A stretch of 64,000 bases of DNA from Sphingomonas sp. BAUL-RG-20F-R05-02 (GCF_022662305.1 NZ_JAKNQH010000001.1:248001-312000); one strand, 5' to 3'. Positions 17,032-26,788 are shown, numbered from the stretch's first letter. The notes: generated by a model from the letters alone, not told the origin. Numbers and translations are program-made.

Positions 17032-19698
17032 TTATCCCGCCATCAGCGCGGTGGTCAGCTCGCTGCCACGGGCCTGCTTCAGCACGCCGCAGTCGTGGAC
17101 TTGCTCGACCGTGCGATCCAGCGACAGGCCGCCGCGCTTGTACTGGTCGACCTTGGGCCGCATCGCCGTCTCAATCATCGCCGCCTTTTCGACCGAGCAA
17201 AAGCCGGTGCCCATCGCCGGCAGCGAGGACGCGGTGAAGATGCCGTTGCCCTTCACGAACATGTCGTAATTGCTGACGAGCCAGTCGAACGCGCGATCGC
17301 GCGTCGCCGGCTCACTGGTCATGCCGCGCAGCAGGCTGAGCCGGTCGCTCGGGCGCAAGCGCGCATCGTCGAGGTGCGCGATCAGCCAAGTGCCGGTCGC
17401 GACATCGCCGGTGCCGCCGAGCGCGCGGATCGCGGCGTCGCGGAACAATGTGTCGTCGCTGGTCGCCGCCTGTGCGAACAGCTTGGCAAGCGCGGTTTCG
17501 CCGCCGCTGTCGAGGTACGCGCCGAACGCCGGCTCGTACAAAGACTGATCGAGTGCGGTCTTGTCGCCGCCGAGGTAGCCGGTCGCGGCAGCGGAAAGCT
17601 GGCTACGCACGGCCGGGTCCATCGCTTCGCCGCTGAGCAGCGCGACCGTCTCCGTCCGCAATCTCTGCTGGTCCGGGTCTTCGCTCAGATAGGCGCCGGC
17701 CTTCGGGCTGAAGCCGAGCCGCGCGAGCGTCGGCGCATAGAGGCTCGCCATCAGCTTGCGATACGCGGGCAGCGCGGCGTCCGGCACCATGCCGTGCGCG
17801 CGCAGCTCGGCAAGGCGGTGGCCGCCTGCGGTCGCCGCGCCGGAATACGGGTTCGCCATCATCGCCTTGGCAGCGGCGACGAGCAGCGTCGGAGACACCT
17901 CACCCGCGCGATAGCCCGCCCACAGGCTGTCGATCGTCGCCAGCGCCTCGCCCGGCGCGAGCGTCGGCGACGTCGCGATCAGCGCGCGCCAGTCCGGGTC
18001 GGCCATCGAGAAGCGATAATAGCCGGTGCCGCCGGCGTTGGGCATGATCGCGCCTGGCCCGGCCGCCGGGATGGTCGCGGATGCGCCGGTCAGCAGCGTG
18101 CAATTGCGCGCAGTACCGATCCGGTAGCAGAACGGGATCGACCAGCGCTCGGGCGCAAGCGTGCTGCCGAGCATCGCGTAGCGCGACTGTTGCAGCGTGA
18201 GCGCGCCGTCGGCACCGCGTGCGACATGAACGACAGGTACGCCCTGCTGGTCGACGAAGCTTTTCATCGCGGTCAGCACGCGCGGATCGTGCGCGGCTTC
18301 CGCCAGCGAAGCGAAGAACTGTTCGGTCGAGGCGTTGCCGTAGGCGTGGCGGTTCAGGTGCAACCGCACGCCCGCCTTGAACTTCTCGTCGCCAAGATAG
18401 GAGGCGATCATCCCGACGACCTGGCCACCCTTGCCATAGGTCACCGCGTCAAACGCGCTGTCGATCTCGCCACTGTTGACGATCGGCTGATGGATCGGAC
18501 GGCCGGCCTTCAGCGCGTCGATGGTCATTGCGCGGAACGCTTCGTCGATCGCGCCGACGCCGATCTTGAGATCGGGCCGCCATTCGTTGCCGATGCGGTA
18601 GCCCATCCAGTTGGCGAAGCTTTCGTTCAGCCAGATGTCGTCCCACCAGGCGGGGGTGACGAGATCGCCGAACCACTGATGCGCGAGTTCGTGCGCGACG
18701 ACCATGCCGAACGCCTGCTTCTGGCGGGTCGAAGCGCCCTTGTTCAGGAACAAGAGGCTGTCGCCGTAGGTGTCGGCGCCGGCGTTCTCCATCGCGCCGG
18801 GCATCACCGGCGAGCCGATCTGGTCGAGCTTGGGGAACGGGAAGGGGCGCCCGAAATACCGTTCCAGCAGGCCGACGATCGGCCCGGTGTTCTGGAGCGC
18901 GAAGTCCATCTGGTCCTTGTTGGGCTGCGTGCCGATCACGCGCACGGCCATGGGCGTGGCGCGCTCCGGCGTCGGCGCGGCGGTTCCGCTCACGCTCGCG
19001 AACGGGCCGACGCCGAACGCGACGAGGTACGTCGGCAGCGGCTTGGTCGGGGCGAAGCGATGCGTCACCATCGCGGCAGTTCCCCCGGCGGCAGACGGCG
19101 TGCTGCCGGTTTCCGGCGCGTTGCTGTAGACGGTCAGGCCGGGGCGGGTGGTCAGCGACACGGTGAACGGCGTCTTGTAGCCGGGCTGGTCGAAGCTTGG
19201 ATAGGCGGCGCGCGCATCGGTCGACTCGAACTGGGTCCAGGCATACCATTGGTCGCCGACCTTGACGTGATACAGGCCGGCGGGACCGGCACCGAACGGT
19301 GCGTCATAATCGAACACCAACGTCGCCTTGCCGGCCGGAAGCGGCTTGGCGAAGTCCACCCGCGCCACGCCGAGCGGATCGACCTGTGTGTACGTGGCGG
19401 TCGTCTGCACCGCGCCGCCGCGCGCCTTGACGCTGGCGACGTGAAGCTCGCGGCCATGCAGGTACAGGCTGCTGGTCGGCGCCTTCAGCGTCACGTCGAT
19501 CTCGACATGGCCTGAGAAGCGATCCTGGTCGGGCTGCACCACTAGGTCGAGCCGATAGGCGCTCGGCGTGGCGGCATCGGGCAGGATGCCCTCCGGCACC
19601 GCTTGCGTCGGTGCGGCGAGCGCGATGGCCGACGGCATGGACAGGGAGATCGCCGCAAGCGCGACGGTTCGCATCAAGGTTTTTGCAAGGTGGTTCAT
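17032..19698 (-). CDS. Secreted M1 family aminopeptidase
   Basis: An 888-residue zinc metallopeptidase with a signal peptide (MRTVALAAISLSMPSAIAL, cleavage after ALA). Key elements are the GAMEN substrate motif near residue 302 (PGAMENAG), the zinc site HELAHQWFGD near residue 335, and the third ligand in NESFANWMGY near residue 357, with normal HExxH-x18-E spacing. The long C-terminal half is the ERAP1-like helical domain, so the length is typical. It should act in the periplasm, trimming N-terminal residues. The ATG at 19698 was chosen because it opens the signal peptide; the frame runs 63 codons further upstream across the promoter of the divergent TPP enzyme gene. Confidence 0.92.
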   Translation of the reverse strand: MNHLAKTLMRTVALAAISLSMPSAIALAAPTQAVPEGILPDAATPSAYRLDLVVQPDQDRFSGHVEIDVTLKAPTSSLYLHGRELHVASVKARGGAVQTTATYTQVDPLGVARVDFAKPLPAGKATLVFDYDAPFGAGPAGLYHVKVGDQWYAWTQFESTDARAAYPSFDQPGYKTPFTVSLTTRPGLTVYSNAPETGSTPSAAGGTAAMVTHRFAPTKPLPTYLVAFGVGPFASVSGTAAPTPERATPMAVRVIGTQPNKDQMDFALQNTGPIVGLLERYFGRPFPFPKLDQIGSPVMPGAMENAGADTYGDSLLFLNKGASTRQKQAFGMVVAHELAHQWFGDLVTPAWWDDIWLNESFANWMGYRIGNEWRPDLKIGVGAIDEAFRAMTIDALKAGRPIHQPIVNSGEIDSAFDAVTYGKGGQVVGMIASYLGDEKFKAGVRLHLNRHAYGNASTEQFFASLAEAAHDPRVLTAMKSFVDQQGVPVVHVARGADGALTLQQSRYAMLGSTLAPERWSIPFCYRIGTARNCTLLTGASATIPAAGPGAIMPNAGGTGYYRFSMADPDWRALIATSPTLAPGEALATIDSLWAGYRAGEVSPTLLVAAAKAMMANPYSGAATAGGHRLAELRAHGMVPDAALPAYRKLMASLYAPTLARLGFSPKAGAYLSEDPDQQRLRTETVALLSGEAMDPAVRSQLSAAATGYLGGDKTALDQSLYEPAFGAYLDSGGETALAKLFAQAATSDDTLFRDAAIRALGGTGDVATGTWLIAHLDDARLRPSDRLSLLRGMTSEPATRDRAFDWLVSNYDMFVKGNGIFTASSLPAMGTGFCSVEKAAMIETAMRPKVDQYKRGGLSLDRTVEQVHDCGVLKQARGSELTTALMAG

Positions 19699-19885
19699 CG
19701 GCCACTGGATATGAGCGCGCCGGGTGCCGCGCAAGTCATGTCGGCTAAGGAATCGCGTGCCTCGGGCGCCTCGTCCGGCGGCTTGGAACGCCCGACGGCA
19801 CGCAGGGTTGTAGTGGCAGCGCCCGGTACCTGAGACCGGCCAGCCTTCCACCACCGTCCAAATTGCAGCACGCCAGGAAAACCAC

Positions 19886-21682
19886 ATGACCGAGATGACC
19901 AGCGACTTCTTCGTGCAACGGCTGAAGGATTGGGGCGTGACCCGGATCTTCGGCTATTCCGGCGACGGCATCAACGGTGTGCTGGGCGCGCTCCAACGCG
20001 CCGAGAAGGCGGGTGAGGGGATCGACTTCATCCAGGTCCGGCACGAGGAGATGGCGGCGTTCATGGCCACCGCGCATGCCAAGTTCACCGGCGAACTCGG
20101 CGTCTGCCTGTCGACCGGCGGCCCCGGCGCGACCCACCTCATCACCGGGCTGTACGACGCCAAGAGCGATCACGTGCCGGTCCTCGCGATCGCCGGCCAG
20201 GCGGAAGCTTCGGTGCGCGGCGCGAGCTACCAGCAGGAACTGAACCTCGATCGCATGTTCGCCGATGTCGCCAACTTCGTGCAGGAGGCGAGCGTCCCCG
20301 CGCAGGTCCGCCACATGGTCGACCGGGGCTTGCGGATCGCGAAGGCGCGCAATGGCGTGACCGTGCTGATCCTGCCCAAGGATGTGCAGGACCTGCCATG
20401 GGAAGAGCCGAAGCAGGCGCACGGCTTCACCCGCTCGGGCACCGGCTACACCGCGCCGCGCGTCGTGCCGTATCCCGCCGACCTGCAACGCGCCGCCGAT
20501 ATCCTCAACGCCGGCAAGAAGGTGGCGATCCTGATCGGCGCGGGCGCGCGCGAGGCGGCGGATGCGGTGGTGCAGGTGGCGGAAACGCTCGGCGCGGGCG
20601 TGGCGAAGGCGCTGCTCGGCAAGGACGTGCTGCCCGACGATCTGCCGTTCGTGACCGGTGCGATCGGGCTGCTCGGCACCAAGCCGTCGTCCGACATGAT
20701 GGCGGATTGCGACACATTGCTGATGATCGGCACCGGCTTCCCGTGGTCGGAGTTCCTGCCCAAGGACGGCGCGGTGCAGGCGGTGCAGATCGATATCGAC
20801 CCCGCGATGCTCGGCCTGCGCTACCCGGTCGACGTCAACCTCCACGGCGATGCTCTGGAAACGCTGGAGGCGCTGCTGCCGTTGCTGGAGCGTAAGACGG
20901 ATCGCGACTGGCAGGACGGCATCGCCGCCGGCGTGCGCGACTGGTGGAAGACGCTGGAGGCGCGGGCGATGGCGGACGCCAATCCGGTCAACCCGCAGCG
21001 CGTCGTCTGGGAAATGTCGCCGCTGCTGCCTGCCGACGCGATCGTCACGTCGGATTCGGGTTCGTGCGCCAACTGGTATGCGCGGGATTATGCGGTCAAG
21101 AAGGGCCAGCGCGGCTCGCTGTCCGGCGGGCTCGCCTCGATGGGGGCGGCGGTGCCCTACGCGATCGCCGCCAAGTTCGCGCATTCGACGCGCCCGGTCG
21201 TCGCGCTGGTCGGCGATGGCGCGATGCAGATGAACAACATGGCCGAACTCATCACCGTGCAGAAATACTGGCAGCGCTGGGCCGATCCGCGCTTCGTCGT
21301 GTGCGTGTTCAACAATCAGGACCTCAACGAGGTGACGTGGGAACAGCGCGTGATGGAGGGCAACCCGCGCTTCGCGACCACGCAGGATCTGCCCGACGTG
21401 CCTTATGCGAAGTTCGCGGAATCGATCGGGCTGCGGGGTATCTACGTCGACACGCCCGAGGCGCTTGCGGACGCATGGGCGCAGGCGCTGGCGTCCGATC
21501 GGCCGGTCGTGCTCGAGGTGAAGACCGATCCGGAGGTCGCGCCGTTCCCGCCGCATCTCACATTCGAGCAGGCCAAGACCTTCATGTCCTCGATCATGAA
21601 GGGCGACGAGGGCGCGGTGCACGTAATGGCGGAAACCGCACGGCAACTCGTGCGCGAGGTGCTGCCCGGCAAAGGACGGTGA
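19886..21682 (+). CDS. Thiamine pyrophosphate-requiring enzyme (acetolactate synthase / pyruvate oxidase family)
   Basis: A 598-residue three-domain ThDP enzyme. The N-terminal PYR domain contains the catalytic Glu in VRHEEMAAFMA near residue 50 and the loop CLSTGGPGATHL. A central Rossmann-like domain carries IGAGAREAADAVV. The C-terminal PP domain has the ThDP motif starting VGDGAMQMNN and ending FNNQDL, with the expected ~25-residue spacing. Family members decarboxylate pyruvate-like acids to acetolactate, acetyl phosphate or aldehyde; the exact reaction cannot be set from sequence alone. No small regulatory subunit gene is adjacent, so a biosynthetic IlvBN complex is unlikely; a pyruvate oxidase-like role is more likely. 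Confidence 0.88.
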   Translation: MTEMTSDFFVQRLKDWGVTRIFGYSGDGINGVLGALQRAEKAGEGIDFIQVRHEEMAAFMATAHAKFTGELGVCLSTGGPGATHLITGLYDAKSDHVPVLAIAGQAEASVRGASYQQELNLDRMFADVANFVQEASVPAQVRHMVDRGLRIAKARNGVTVLILPKDVQDLPWEEPKQAHGFTRSGTGYTAPRVVPYPADLQRAADILNAGKKVAILIGAGAREAADAVVQVAETLGAGVAKALLGKDVLPDDLPFVTGAIGLLGTKPSSDMMADCDTLLMIGTGFPWSEFLPKDGAVQAVQIDIDPAMLGLRYPVDVNLHGDALETLEALLPLLERKTDRDWQDGIAAGVRDWWKTLEARAMADANPVNPQRVVWEMSPLLPADAIVTSDSGSCANWYARDYAVKKGQRGSLSGGLASMGAAVPYAIAAKFAHSTRPVVALVGDGAMQMNNMAELITVQKYWQRWADPRFVVCVFNNQDLNEVTWEQRVMEGNPRFATTQDLPDVPYAKFAESIGLRGIYVDTPEALADAWAQALASDRPVVLEVKTDPEVAPFPPHLTFEQAKTFMSSIMKGDEGAVHVMAETARQLVREVLPGKGR

Positions 21683-21691
21683 GGGCTAACA

Positions 21692-21703
21692 GGGGGGGGG
21701 GGG
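21692..21703 (+). repeat. Poly-G tract (12 G)
   Basis: Twelve consecutive G residues lie 10 bases after the TPP-enzyme stop, in the space between two convergent genes. A second 12-G tract is at 50963-50974. The sequence shows only the tract; instability or assembly error are both possible. Confidence 0.85.
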
Positions 21704-21791
21704 CACGGCGGACGGCTCATCCGACGGATCGGCACCGCGTCATCGATCGGGTGCCGCCCGTATCCCTAGCCATTTGGCCCCTGCCAAAATG

Positions 21792-22034
21792 CTATAGGCC
21801 GCTGACGTTCAGCGCGTCGCGGAAGTACACTTCGGCGACCTGATGACCGTCTTTATCCAGCACGACGATCTTGCAGGACAGGCACAACGCGCCGCTCTTT
21901 ACCTCGCCGGCCATCACGTCGCGTGCGGCGATCATCGCGTTCGCCGCAGCGGCGCTGGCGTCCGGAAGATCGACGCCCTCGAGGTCTTCCGTCACCACCC
22001 CGCATTCGTGGAGATTCATGTAATAGCGAGCCAT
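21792..22034 (-). CDS. DUF6894 family small protein
   Basis: An 80-residue protein with the DUF6894 pattern: an opening MARYYMNLHECG, a central LEGVDLPDASAAAANAMIAA and a closing VYFRDAL. Such small proteins are frequent in sphingomonads and rhizobia and have no known function. The start at 22034 has GAGAG about 6 bases upstream; an ATG two codons earlier lacks spacing. It sits 90 bases downstream of the Crp/Fnr-type gene on the same strand and may be co-transcribed; DUF6894 genes are often found beside Crp regulators. Confidence 0.85.
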   Translation of the reverse strand: MARYYMNLHECGVVTEDLEGVDLPDASAAAANAMIAARDVMAGEVKSGALCLSCKIVVLDKDGHQVAEVYFRDALNVSGL

Positions 22035-22123
22035 TCTCATCTCTCAGCCGATTATGCCGTGTCTACGGACGTGAAATTTAGCCCCGGCCTTGCGCCGGGA
22101 ACGCTTTCCTCGAGAAGACCCGT

Positions 22124-22852
22124 TCAAGCTGCGATGTGCAGATAAGCAGGTGAAAAGTCGGCGATCCGCTTCATTCTCGGCCAATCGGCGATCCGGATCT
22201 GCCGGCCCTCGCGCTCGATCACGCCTTCCTCGCGTAATTCACGCAACATGCGGTTGACGTGCACGGCCGTCAGCCCGGTTGCGTCGGCGATATCCTCCTG
22301 CGTCATCGGCAACGAGAAATGTGCGGGTGATCCGATGCCGGCGGCCTCCGCCCGCGCGGCGAACTCGCACAGCATGTGGGCGATGCGGGTCTTCGCGCTG
22401 CGCCGCCCGACGTTGAGCACCCACTCGCGGAACACCGATGCTTCGACCAGACAGTCCCTCCACAAGGCACGGGCGATTTCCGGCCGATGGTCGGTCAATT
22501 GGCGCATCGCGTCCATCGGCACGAACGCCAGCGTCGCGTCGGTGATCGTCTGCACGTTGTGGTCGGCACGATTGAACAGCAGGTGCTGAACATCGAGGAT
22601 ATCGCCGGGGATATGGAACGAGACGATCTGCCGGCCACCGTCGTTTGCCAATTTGTGACGGCAGGCAAACCCTTCGACCAGGACACAGCATTCCGAGATT
22701 ATCTGACCCTCTGTCACGATCGAGGTCCGCGCCCGGACCAACTGCAAACGAAGCGGTAGCGCCTGTATCGCAGCGACCTCCTCTGCTGTCAGCATATTGA
22801 GCGCATTCAGTTTCGAAACGAACTTGTCCAGATGTGCCGCAGAGTTCGACAT
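22124..22852 (-). CDS. Crp/Fnr family transcriptional regulator
   Basis: A 242-residue regulator. The cyclic-nucleotide-binding-like beta barrel (FACRHKLANDGGRQIVSFHI, then PGDILDVQHLLF) is followed by the long dimerisation helix and a C-terminal HTH (MTQEDIADATGLTAVHVNRM). No Fnr-type N-terminal cysteine cluster for an Fe-S centre is visible, and the Arg-Ser pair that binds cAMP is not obvious, so the signal is unknown. GGGAG lies 6 bases before the ATG at 22852, which is preferred over upstream in-frame TTG and ATG codons. A stress or redox role is typical of this sphingomonad subgroup. Confidence 0.9.
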   Translation of the reverse strand: MSNSAAHLDKFVSKLNALNMLTAEEVAAIQALPLRLQLVRARTSIVTEGQIISECCVLVEGFACRHKLANDGGRQIVSFHIPGDILDVQHLLFNRADHNVQTITDATLAFVPMDAMRQLTDHRPEIARALWRDCLVEASVFREWVLNVGRRSAKTRIAHMLCEFAARAEAAGIGSPAHFSLPMTQEDIADATGLTAVHVNRMLRELREEGVIEREGRQIRIADWPRMKRIADFSPAYLHIAA

Positions 22853-22957
22853 CCGCATCTCCCAGGGGTCCGCGTTCAAACGGACATACCGCCGGATGGT
22901 TTCGCGGTCTGATCTGTATCGATATGCTGGTGCTTCCGGGTCTATGCCGCAGCGAGA

Positions 22958-23500
22958 TCAGTCGCGCGGCGTGTCGTGCTCCAACCCGTCCAGGACCGCT
23001 TCGGGCGAAACGTCCTGCTTTATCTCGTCGACTTCCGCATCGGGCAGCACGTTGACTTCCATCTTGCGCGCGATCGCATCGACCAGCGTGACGAGACGGG
23101 TCAGCTCATGTTCGGCAAGCAGGTTGATCTGAAGGTCCAGATCGGCCTGCTTGGCGGCTGCGCCCATCATGCGGTTCTGGCTGATGAGGACGAAGGTGGA
23201 AAGGAAGATCGCCTCGACGCTGGCCTCCATCGCCAGCACCACGAAACTTGGGTCGAACGGCCGCACCCCCGGTACCGTGCCGAGGTTGACCGCGATCCAT
23301 GCGCCATAGGCAAGCGCATGGATGATGACGAACGTCATGCTGCCCGCGAACCGCGTGATCGCATCCGAAACCCGCTCGGACACCGTGGCGTGGCGCTCCT
23401 CGTTCGCGCGCCGTTCTTCCATGCGATGCATGTTGCGTTCCAGCACGGAGGTGAGGCCTGCTGGCGCCGGTGGTGAATGGGTGAGCGACGCGTCTGACAC
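22958..23500 (-). CDS. DUF1003 family membrane protein
   Basis: A 180-residue protein with a GTG start. A charged N-terminus (ERNMHRMEERRANEERHATV) precedes two transmembrane helices (MTFVIIHALAYGAWIAVNLG and VLAMEASVEAIFLSTFVLIS) joined by the PFDPSFV turn typical of DUF1003. A coiled helix follows the second membrane segment (AAKQADLDLQINLLAEHE). The family function is not established. It follows the Crp/DUF6894 pair on the same strand, separated by about 100 bases. Confidence 0.9.
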   Translation of the reverse strand: MSDASLTHSPPAPAGLTSVLERNMHRMEERRANEERHATVSERVSDAITRFAGSMTFVIIHALAYGAWIAVNLGTVPGVRPFDPSFVVLAMEASVEAIFLSTFVLISQNRMMGAAAKQADLDLQINLLAEHELTRLVTLVDAIARKMEVNVLPDAEVDEIKQDVSPEAVLDGLEHDTPRD

Positions 23501-23658
23501 GGGCTGAAGTCCTTGCGAATGGCGGCGCAGGCGCCGTCCTGGGCTTTAACCCATCTCGCAAGGCAACGTTGCCATGGCGTCGCAATAGCCGTGAAGATCG
23601 TTGCCGCCCGCCCGCATGGGGATGCGCGGGCGGGCGGGGCTGGGGAGGGGCAGACGGA

Positions 23659-26574
23659 TCAGAGGCGCGCGCGCACGCCGAAGAAGAACGCGCGACCGGT
23701 GTATTCGTAGAAGGCCGGTACGTTATTATAGGTCGAATAGCGTTGCGTCGCGCTGTCGAGCAGGTTGGAGCCCTGCACGTACACGGTCAGCTGCGGCAGG
23801 ATGTCGTACGAAATGCTGCCCGCCAGTTCGTGATACGGCCGCTGCTTGATCGCCAGCGTGTTGATGTAGCTGTATTGCGACGAAGTGAAGCTCGACTGAT
23901 ACTGGTACGACACCGATGCGTTGATGCCGTGCTTTTCGTAGAAGATCTTGGCGTTGGCCGAGAAGGGCACCGCATCCTGCAAGTCGGTGGTCGGGAACCC
24001 CTCGCTCTTGGCGCGTGACCGGTTGTAGGTGGCGTTGGCCTGGAAGCCCAATCCGTTCTCCAGGAAATACTGGGCGCCCGCCTCGATACCGTACACGGTC
24101 GCGCTGTCGCCGTTGACATAGGTCAGCTCGGTGAACGGGAAGTTCGCCGGGGCACCCGCCACCTGGTTGGTCGGCGTCAGCGTGAACGGCACCGCGCGCG
24201 TCGTCACGAAATTGGTGAGGTGCTTGTAGAAGCCGGCCAGCGTCAGCGCGATGCTGCGGTTCGGATAATATTCGAGCGAGATGTCCGCCTGATCCGCCGA
24301 TACCGGCTTCAGGTTCGGGTTGCCCGCATCGGTGACCACCGGCGTATTAGACTGCGCCGCCGAATAATCCTTGGCGGAGGACAACTGCCCGAAGGTCGGC
24401 CGCGAGATCGCCTGCGACGCGGCGAGACGGACGCGGAAGCCATGCGCGATATCGTAGGAGAAGTTCGCCGAAGGGAGCAGCCGCTGGTAGCTGCCGCCGC
24501 CGGTGATCGGCGCGATCGGGTTGAACACCACGTTGGCGGTGCCGACGCCGACCACCTGATAGCTGCGCACGGTGGTGCCGTAGCCCAGCGAGTTCACCGT
24601 GGTGTTGACGTAGCGCAGGCCGAAGTCGCCCTTCCACCGGTCACCGCCGACGTTGATCTGCGCATAGGCGTTCCACGTCTTTTCGGTGATCGCATAGGAT
24701 GCGAGCTGATCCGGCACGACCTGCTGCGTGGCATAGCCGGTCGGATAGGGCTGGCCGGTGTTGGGATTGATGACGTTCGGGTTGTTCTCCGCCTTCTGTA
24801 GCGACGACAGATAGGTGTTGATGTCGAACGCCGGGATCGACCGTGGGAAATTACCCGTCACGTTGGGCAGGATGTTGGTGAACTCGGGCGGCTGCACCAC
24901 GTTCGCGCCGATCTGCGAGAAGGCGAACGGATAGCCGCCGAAATTGTTGGCGGTGGTGTACTGGTTGTCGATCACATCGACGGTCTTCTTGCGGTCGCTA
25001 TACGCGCCACCGAATGCGATCGAGCGGAGCAGGCCGTTGTCCGCGTCGTACAGCAGGTCGAGTTTGGCGGCGGCGCTACGGTCGGCGATGTTCTGGCCCT
25101 GGATGCCGATATAATGCGCGCGCAGGTCGTCGTTGCCGGCCTGGTCGAGCGTGCGGTTGGTGACGGTGCCATCGGCATTGGGAATGGTGAGGATCAGATC
25201 GGGCAGGCCGTTGCTGCGCGTCGCCACCTGAGCGCGCGATCCCGGAATGCCCGCAACAACGAAGCGATCCTGCCCGCCGGTGTTGTTGGTGGCCTTGCCA
25301 TACGCGACGTCGGCGTTGACGGTCAGGCGGTCGGTCGCCTTCCAGTCGATATGGCCGCCAAGCTGATAGGTGATCGAGTTGCGCGGCTCGTCGGTGGACA
25401 GCACGTCGATCGTCGCATCGTTGACGGTGTAGTTGGTGAGGACCTTGTTCTTGTCGATCTGCACGTTGTTGAGATCGTAGCGGACGTTGCCGTCGTTATC
25501 GAACGGGGTTAGCCCGACTGAGACGCGGTGGTTATGCTCGGTATCGGTATAGTTGCTGTAGATGCCGTCGACACGCAGCTCGAAGCGGTCGGATGGCTTC
25601 CACTGATATGCGCTCGATCCGCCCCAGCGCTGGCGCTCGCCCAGCACATAGCCGACGCTGTAGAAATACGGCTCGATCACGCCGCCCGCGCCGCCCGGCG
25701 CATTGATGACGCTGCGCTGGCCGCCAGGGCTGGTGACGATGTCGTACACGTCGTTGCTGGAATATTCGCCGAGGTTGTCTGTGCGGAACTTGTACTTGTT
25801 GTACGTGCCCGAGATCAGGAAGCCCATCGTATCGTTGGCGAAGGTGGTGCTGACCACGCCCGACGCCTTGATGCCACCCTTCTCCGCGAACTGGTTGTAC
25901 TGGCCCTCCAGCGAACCGGCGGCGTGGAAACCCTTGTGATCGAACGGCCGCGCGGTGCGCAGGTCGATATTGCCGCCGACGCTGCCTTCGAGCTGCGACG
26001 CCTGCGCCGCCTTCTGGATCTCCGCGCCGGAAATGACTTCGGAAGGGAGCACGTCGAACGCGAACGAACGGTCGGGGCCGTCGGTCGGCAGCACGCGGCC
26101 GTTAAGGGTGGTGAGCGCGAAGTTCTCGCCAAGCCCGCGCACCGTCACGCTGCGGCCCTCGCCGCGCCCGTCACGACCCACCGTCACGCCGGGAATGTTG
26201 GAGAGCGCTTCCGCCACGTTGCGGTTGGGGAACTTGCCGAGTTCTTCGGCGGAGATCGCGTCGACGATGGTGGAGGCATCACGCTTGGTATCGATCGAGC
26301 GCAGCAAGCTGCCGCGCACGCCGCGTACCACGATGTCGGGTCCGCCCGCGCCTGCCTGCGTTGCGGTGGCGTCGCCGTTGGTGGCGTCGCTCGTGCCACC
26401 GGGGCCGGACTGGATGGTGGAGCCGAGGTTGACCTGATCGGTCGGCGCGCCCGCCACCGGGCCTTGCTGCTCGGTCGTCGGCGCAGTCTGCGCGATCGCC
26501 TGCGATCCTGCGATCAGCGCCGTGAAGCTGATACCCGTGCAAACCACATTCCGCCACGTTTTCGCGTTGCCCAT
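23659..26574 (-). CDS. TonB-dependent receptor (GalNAc-type locus)
   Basis: A 971-residue outer-membrane receptor. The signal peptide ends at AIAQT near residue 29. DIVVRGVRGSLLRSI near residue 80 is the TonB-box region, followed by a plug with ELGKFPNRNVAEALSNIPG and VTVRGLGENFALTTLNG. The barrel ends in the aromatic signature FFFGVRARL. It belongs to the same large sugar-uptake subfamily as the receptors at 7526 and 53961. GGAGG lies 8 bases before the ATG at 26574, which decides against an in-frame start nine codons earlier. It is divergent from the GH27 gene, and AT-rich CGAAAC sites plus a LacI-type palindrome lie between them. The cargo is inferred to be GalNAc- or galactose-containing oligosaccharide. 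Confidence 0.92.
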   Translation of the reverse strand: MGNAKTWRNVVCTGISFTALIAGSQAIAQTAPTTEQQGPVAGAPTDQVNLGSTIQSGPGGTSDATNGDATATQAGAGGPDIVVRGVRGSLLRSIDTKRDASTIVDAISAEELGKFPNRNVAEALSNIPGVTVGRDGRGEGRSVTVRGLGENFALTTLNGRVLPTDGPDRSFAFDVLPSEVISGAEIQKAAQASQLEGSVGGNIDLRTARPFDHKGFHAAGSLEGQYNQFAEKGGIKASGVVSTTFANDTMGFLISGTYNKYKFRTDNLGEYSSNDVYDIVTSPGGQRSVINAPGGAGGVIEPYFYSVGYVLGERQRWGGSSAYQWKPSDRFELRVDGIYSNYTDTEHNHRVSVGLTPFDNDGNVRYDLNNVQIDKNKVLTNYTVNDATIDVLSTDEPRNSITYQLGGHIDWKATDRLTVNADVAYGKATNNTGGQDRFVVAGIPGSRAQVATRSNGLPDLILTIPNADGTVTNRTLDQAGNDDLRAHYIGIQGQNIADRSAAAKLDLLYDADNGLLRSIAFGGAYSDRKKTVDVIDNQYTTANNFGGYPFAFSQIGANVVQPPEFTNILPNVTGNFPRSIPAFDINTYLSSLQKAENNPNVINPNTGQPYPTGYATQQVVPDQLASYAITEKTWNAYAQINVGGDRWKGDFGLRYVNTTVNSLGYGTTVRSYQVVGVGTANVVFNPIAPITGGGSYQRLLPSANFSYDIAHGFRVRLAASQAISRPTFGQLSSAKDYSAAQSNTPVVTDAGNPNLKPVSADQADISLEYYPNRSIALTLAGFYKHLTNFVTTRAVPFTLTPTNQVAGAPANFPFTELTYVNGDSATVYGIEAGAQYFLENGLGFQANATYNRSRAKSEGFPTTDLQDAVPFSANAKIFYEKHGINASVSYQYQSSFTSSQYSYINTLAIKQRPYHELAGSISYDILPQLTVYVQGSNLLDSATQRYSTYNNVPAFYEYTGRAFFFGVRARL

Positions 26575-26650
26575 GTTCCGTCCTCCCATTTCACGATACA
26601 ACCGCCGGAACTCTAATTCAGACGATCGCTTTGTTGCGCTTTGCTAACGC

Positions 26651-26689
26651 GCACGAAACAAAGTTGTCAAACGCTTTAAAACGAAACTT
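26651..26689. promoter_or_regulatory. Candidate DeoR/AgaR-type operator sites
   Basis: Two copies of an ACGAAAC element (GCACGAAACAAAG and AAAACGAAACTT) lie about 80 to 115 bases upstream of the TonB-receptor ATG. Similar elements occur at 30829-30864 and 33944-33970, also ahead of genes in this cluster. A DeoR-family regulator is encoded at 28840. Binding is inferred, not shown. Confidence 0.4.
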
Positions 26690-26777
26690 GCAAGTTGTTG
26701 CTGAACGGTTACAGTGCTGCGTTAACCCGCTTGGTATCGTCGGCGGGGAGCTCGATAAGCGCCTATAGCTTCGTTAT

Positions 26778-26788
26778 GTAGCGCTACC
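26778..26788. promoter_or_regulatory. Palindromic operator candidate (GTAGCGCTACC)
   Basis: GTAGCGCTAC is a perfect 10-base palindrome with a central CG, sharing TAGCGCTACC with the site at 10848-10857 upstream of the other TonB receptor. It sits about 140 bases before the GH27 start and 200 bases before the receptor start, so it could control either gene. Confidence 0.5.

Noticed and set aside
16873-19515. 880-codon plus-strand open frame opposite the M1 aminopeptidase
   Set aside because: It mirrors a strongly conserved gene with a signal peptide and zinc site; the composition is Arg/Ala/Gly-rich with no family motif, typical of antisense frames in GC-rich DNA.
19745-21646. 633-codon minus-strand frame opposite the TPP enzyme
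   Set aside because: Antisense shadow of a well-conserved three-domain enzyme.
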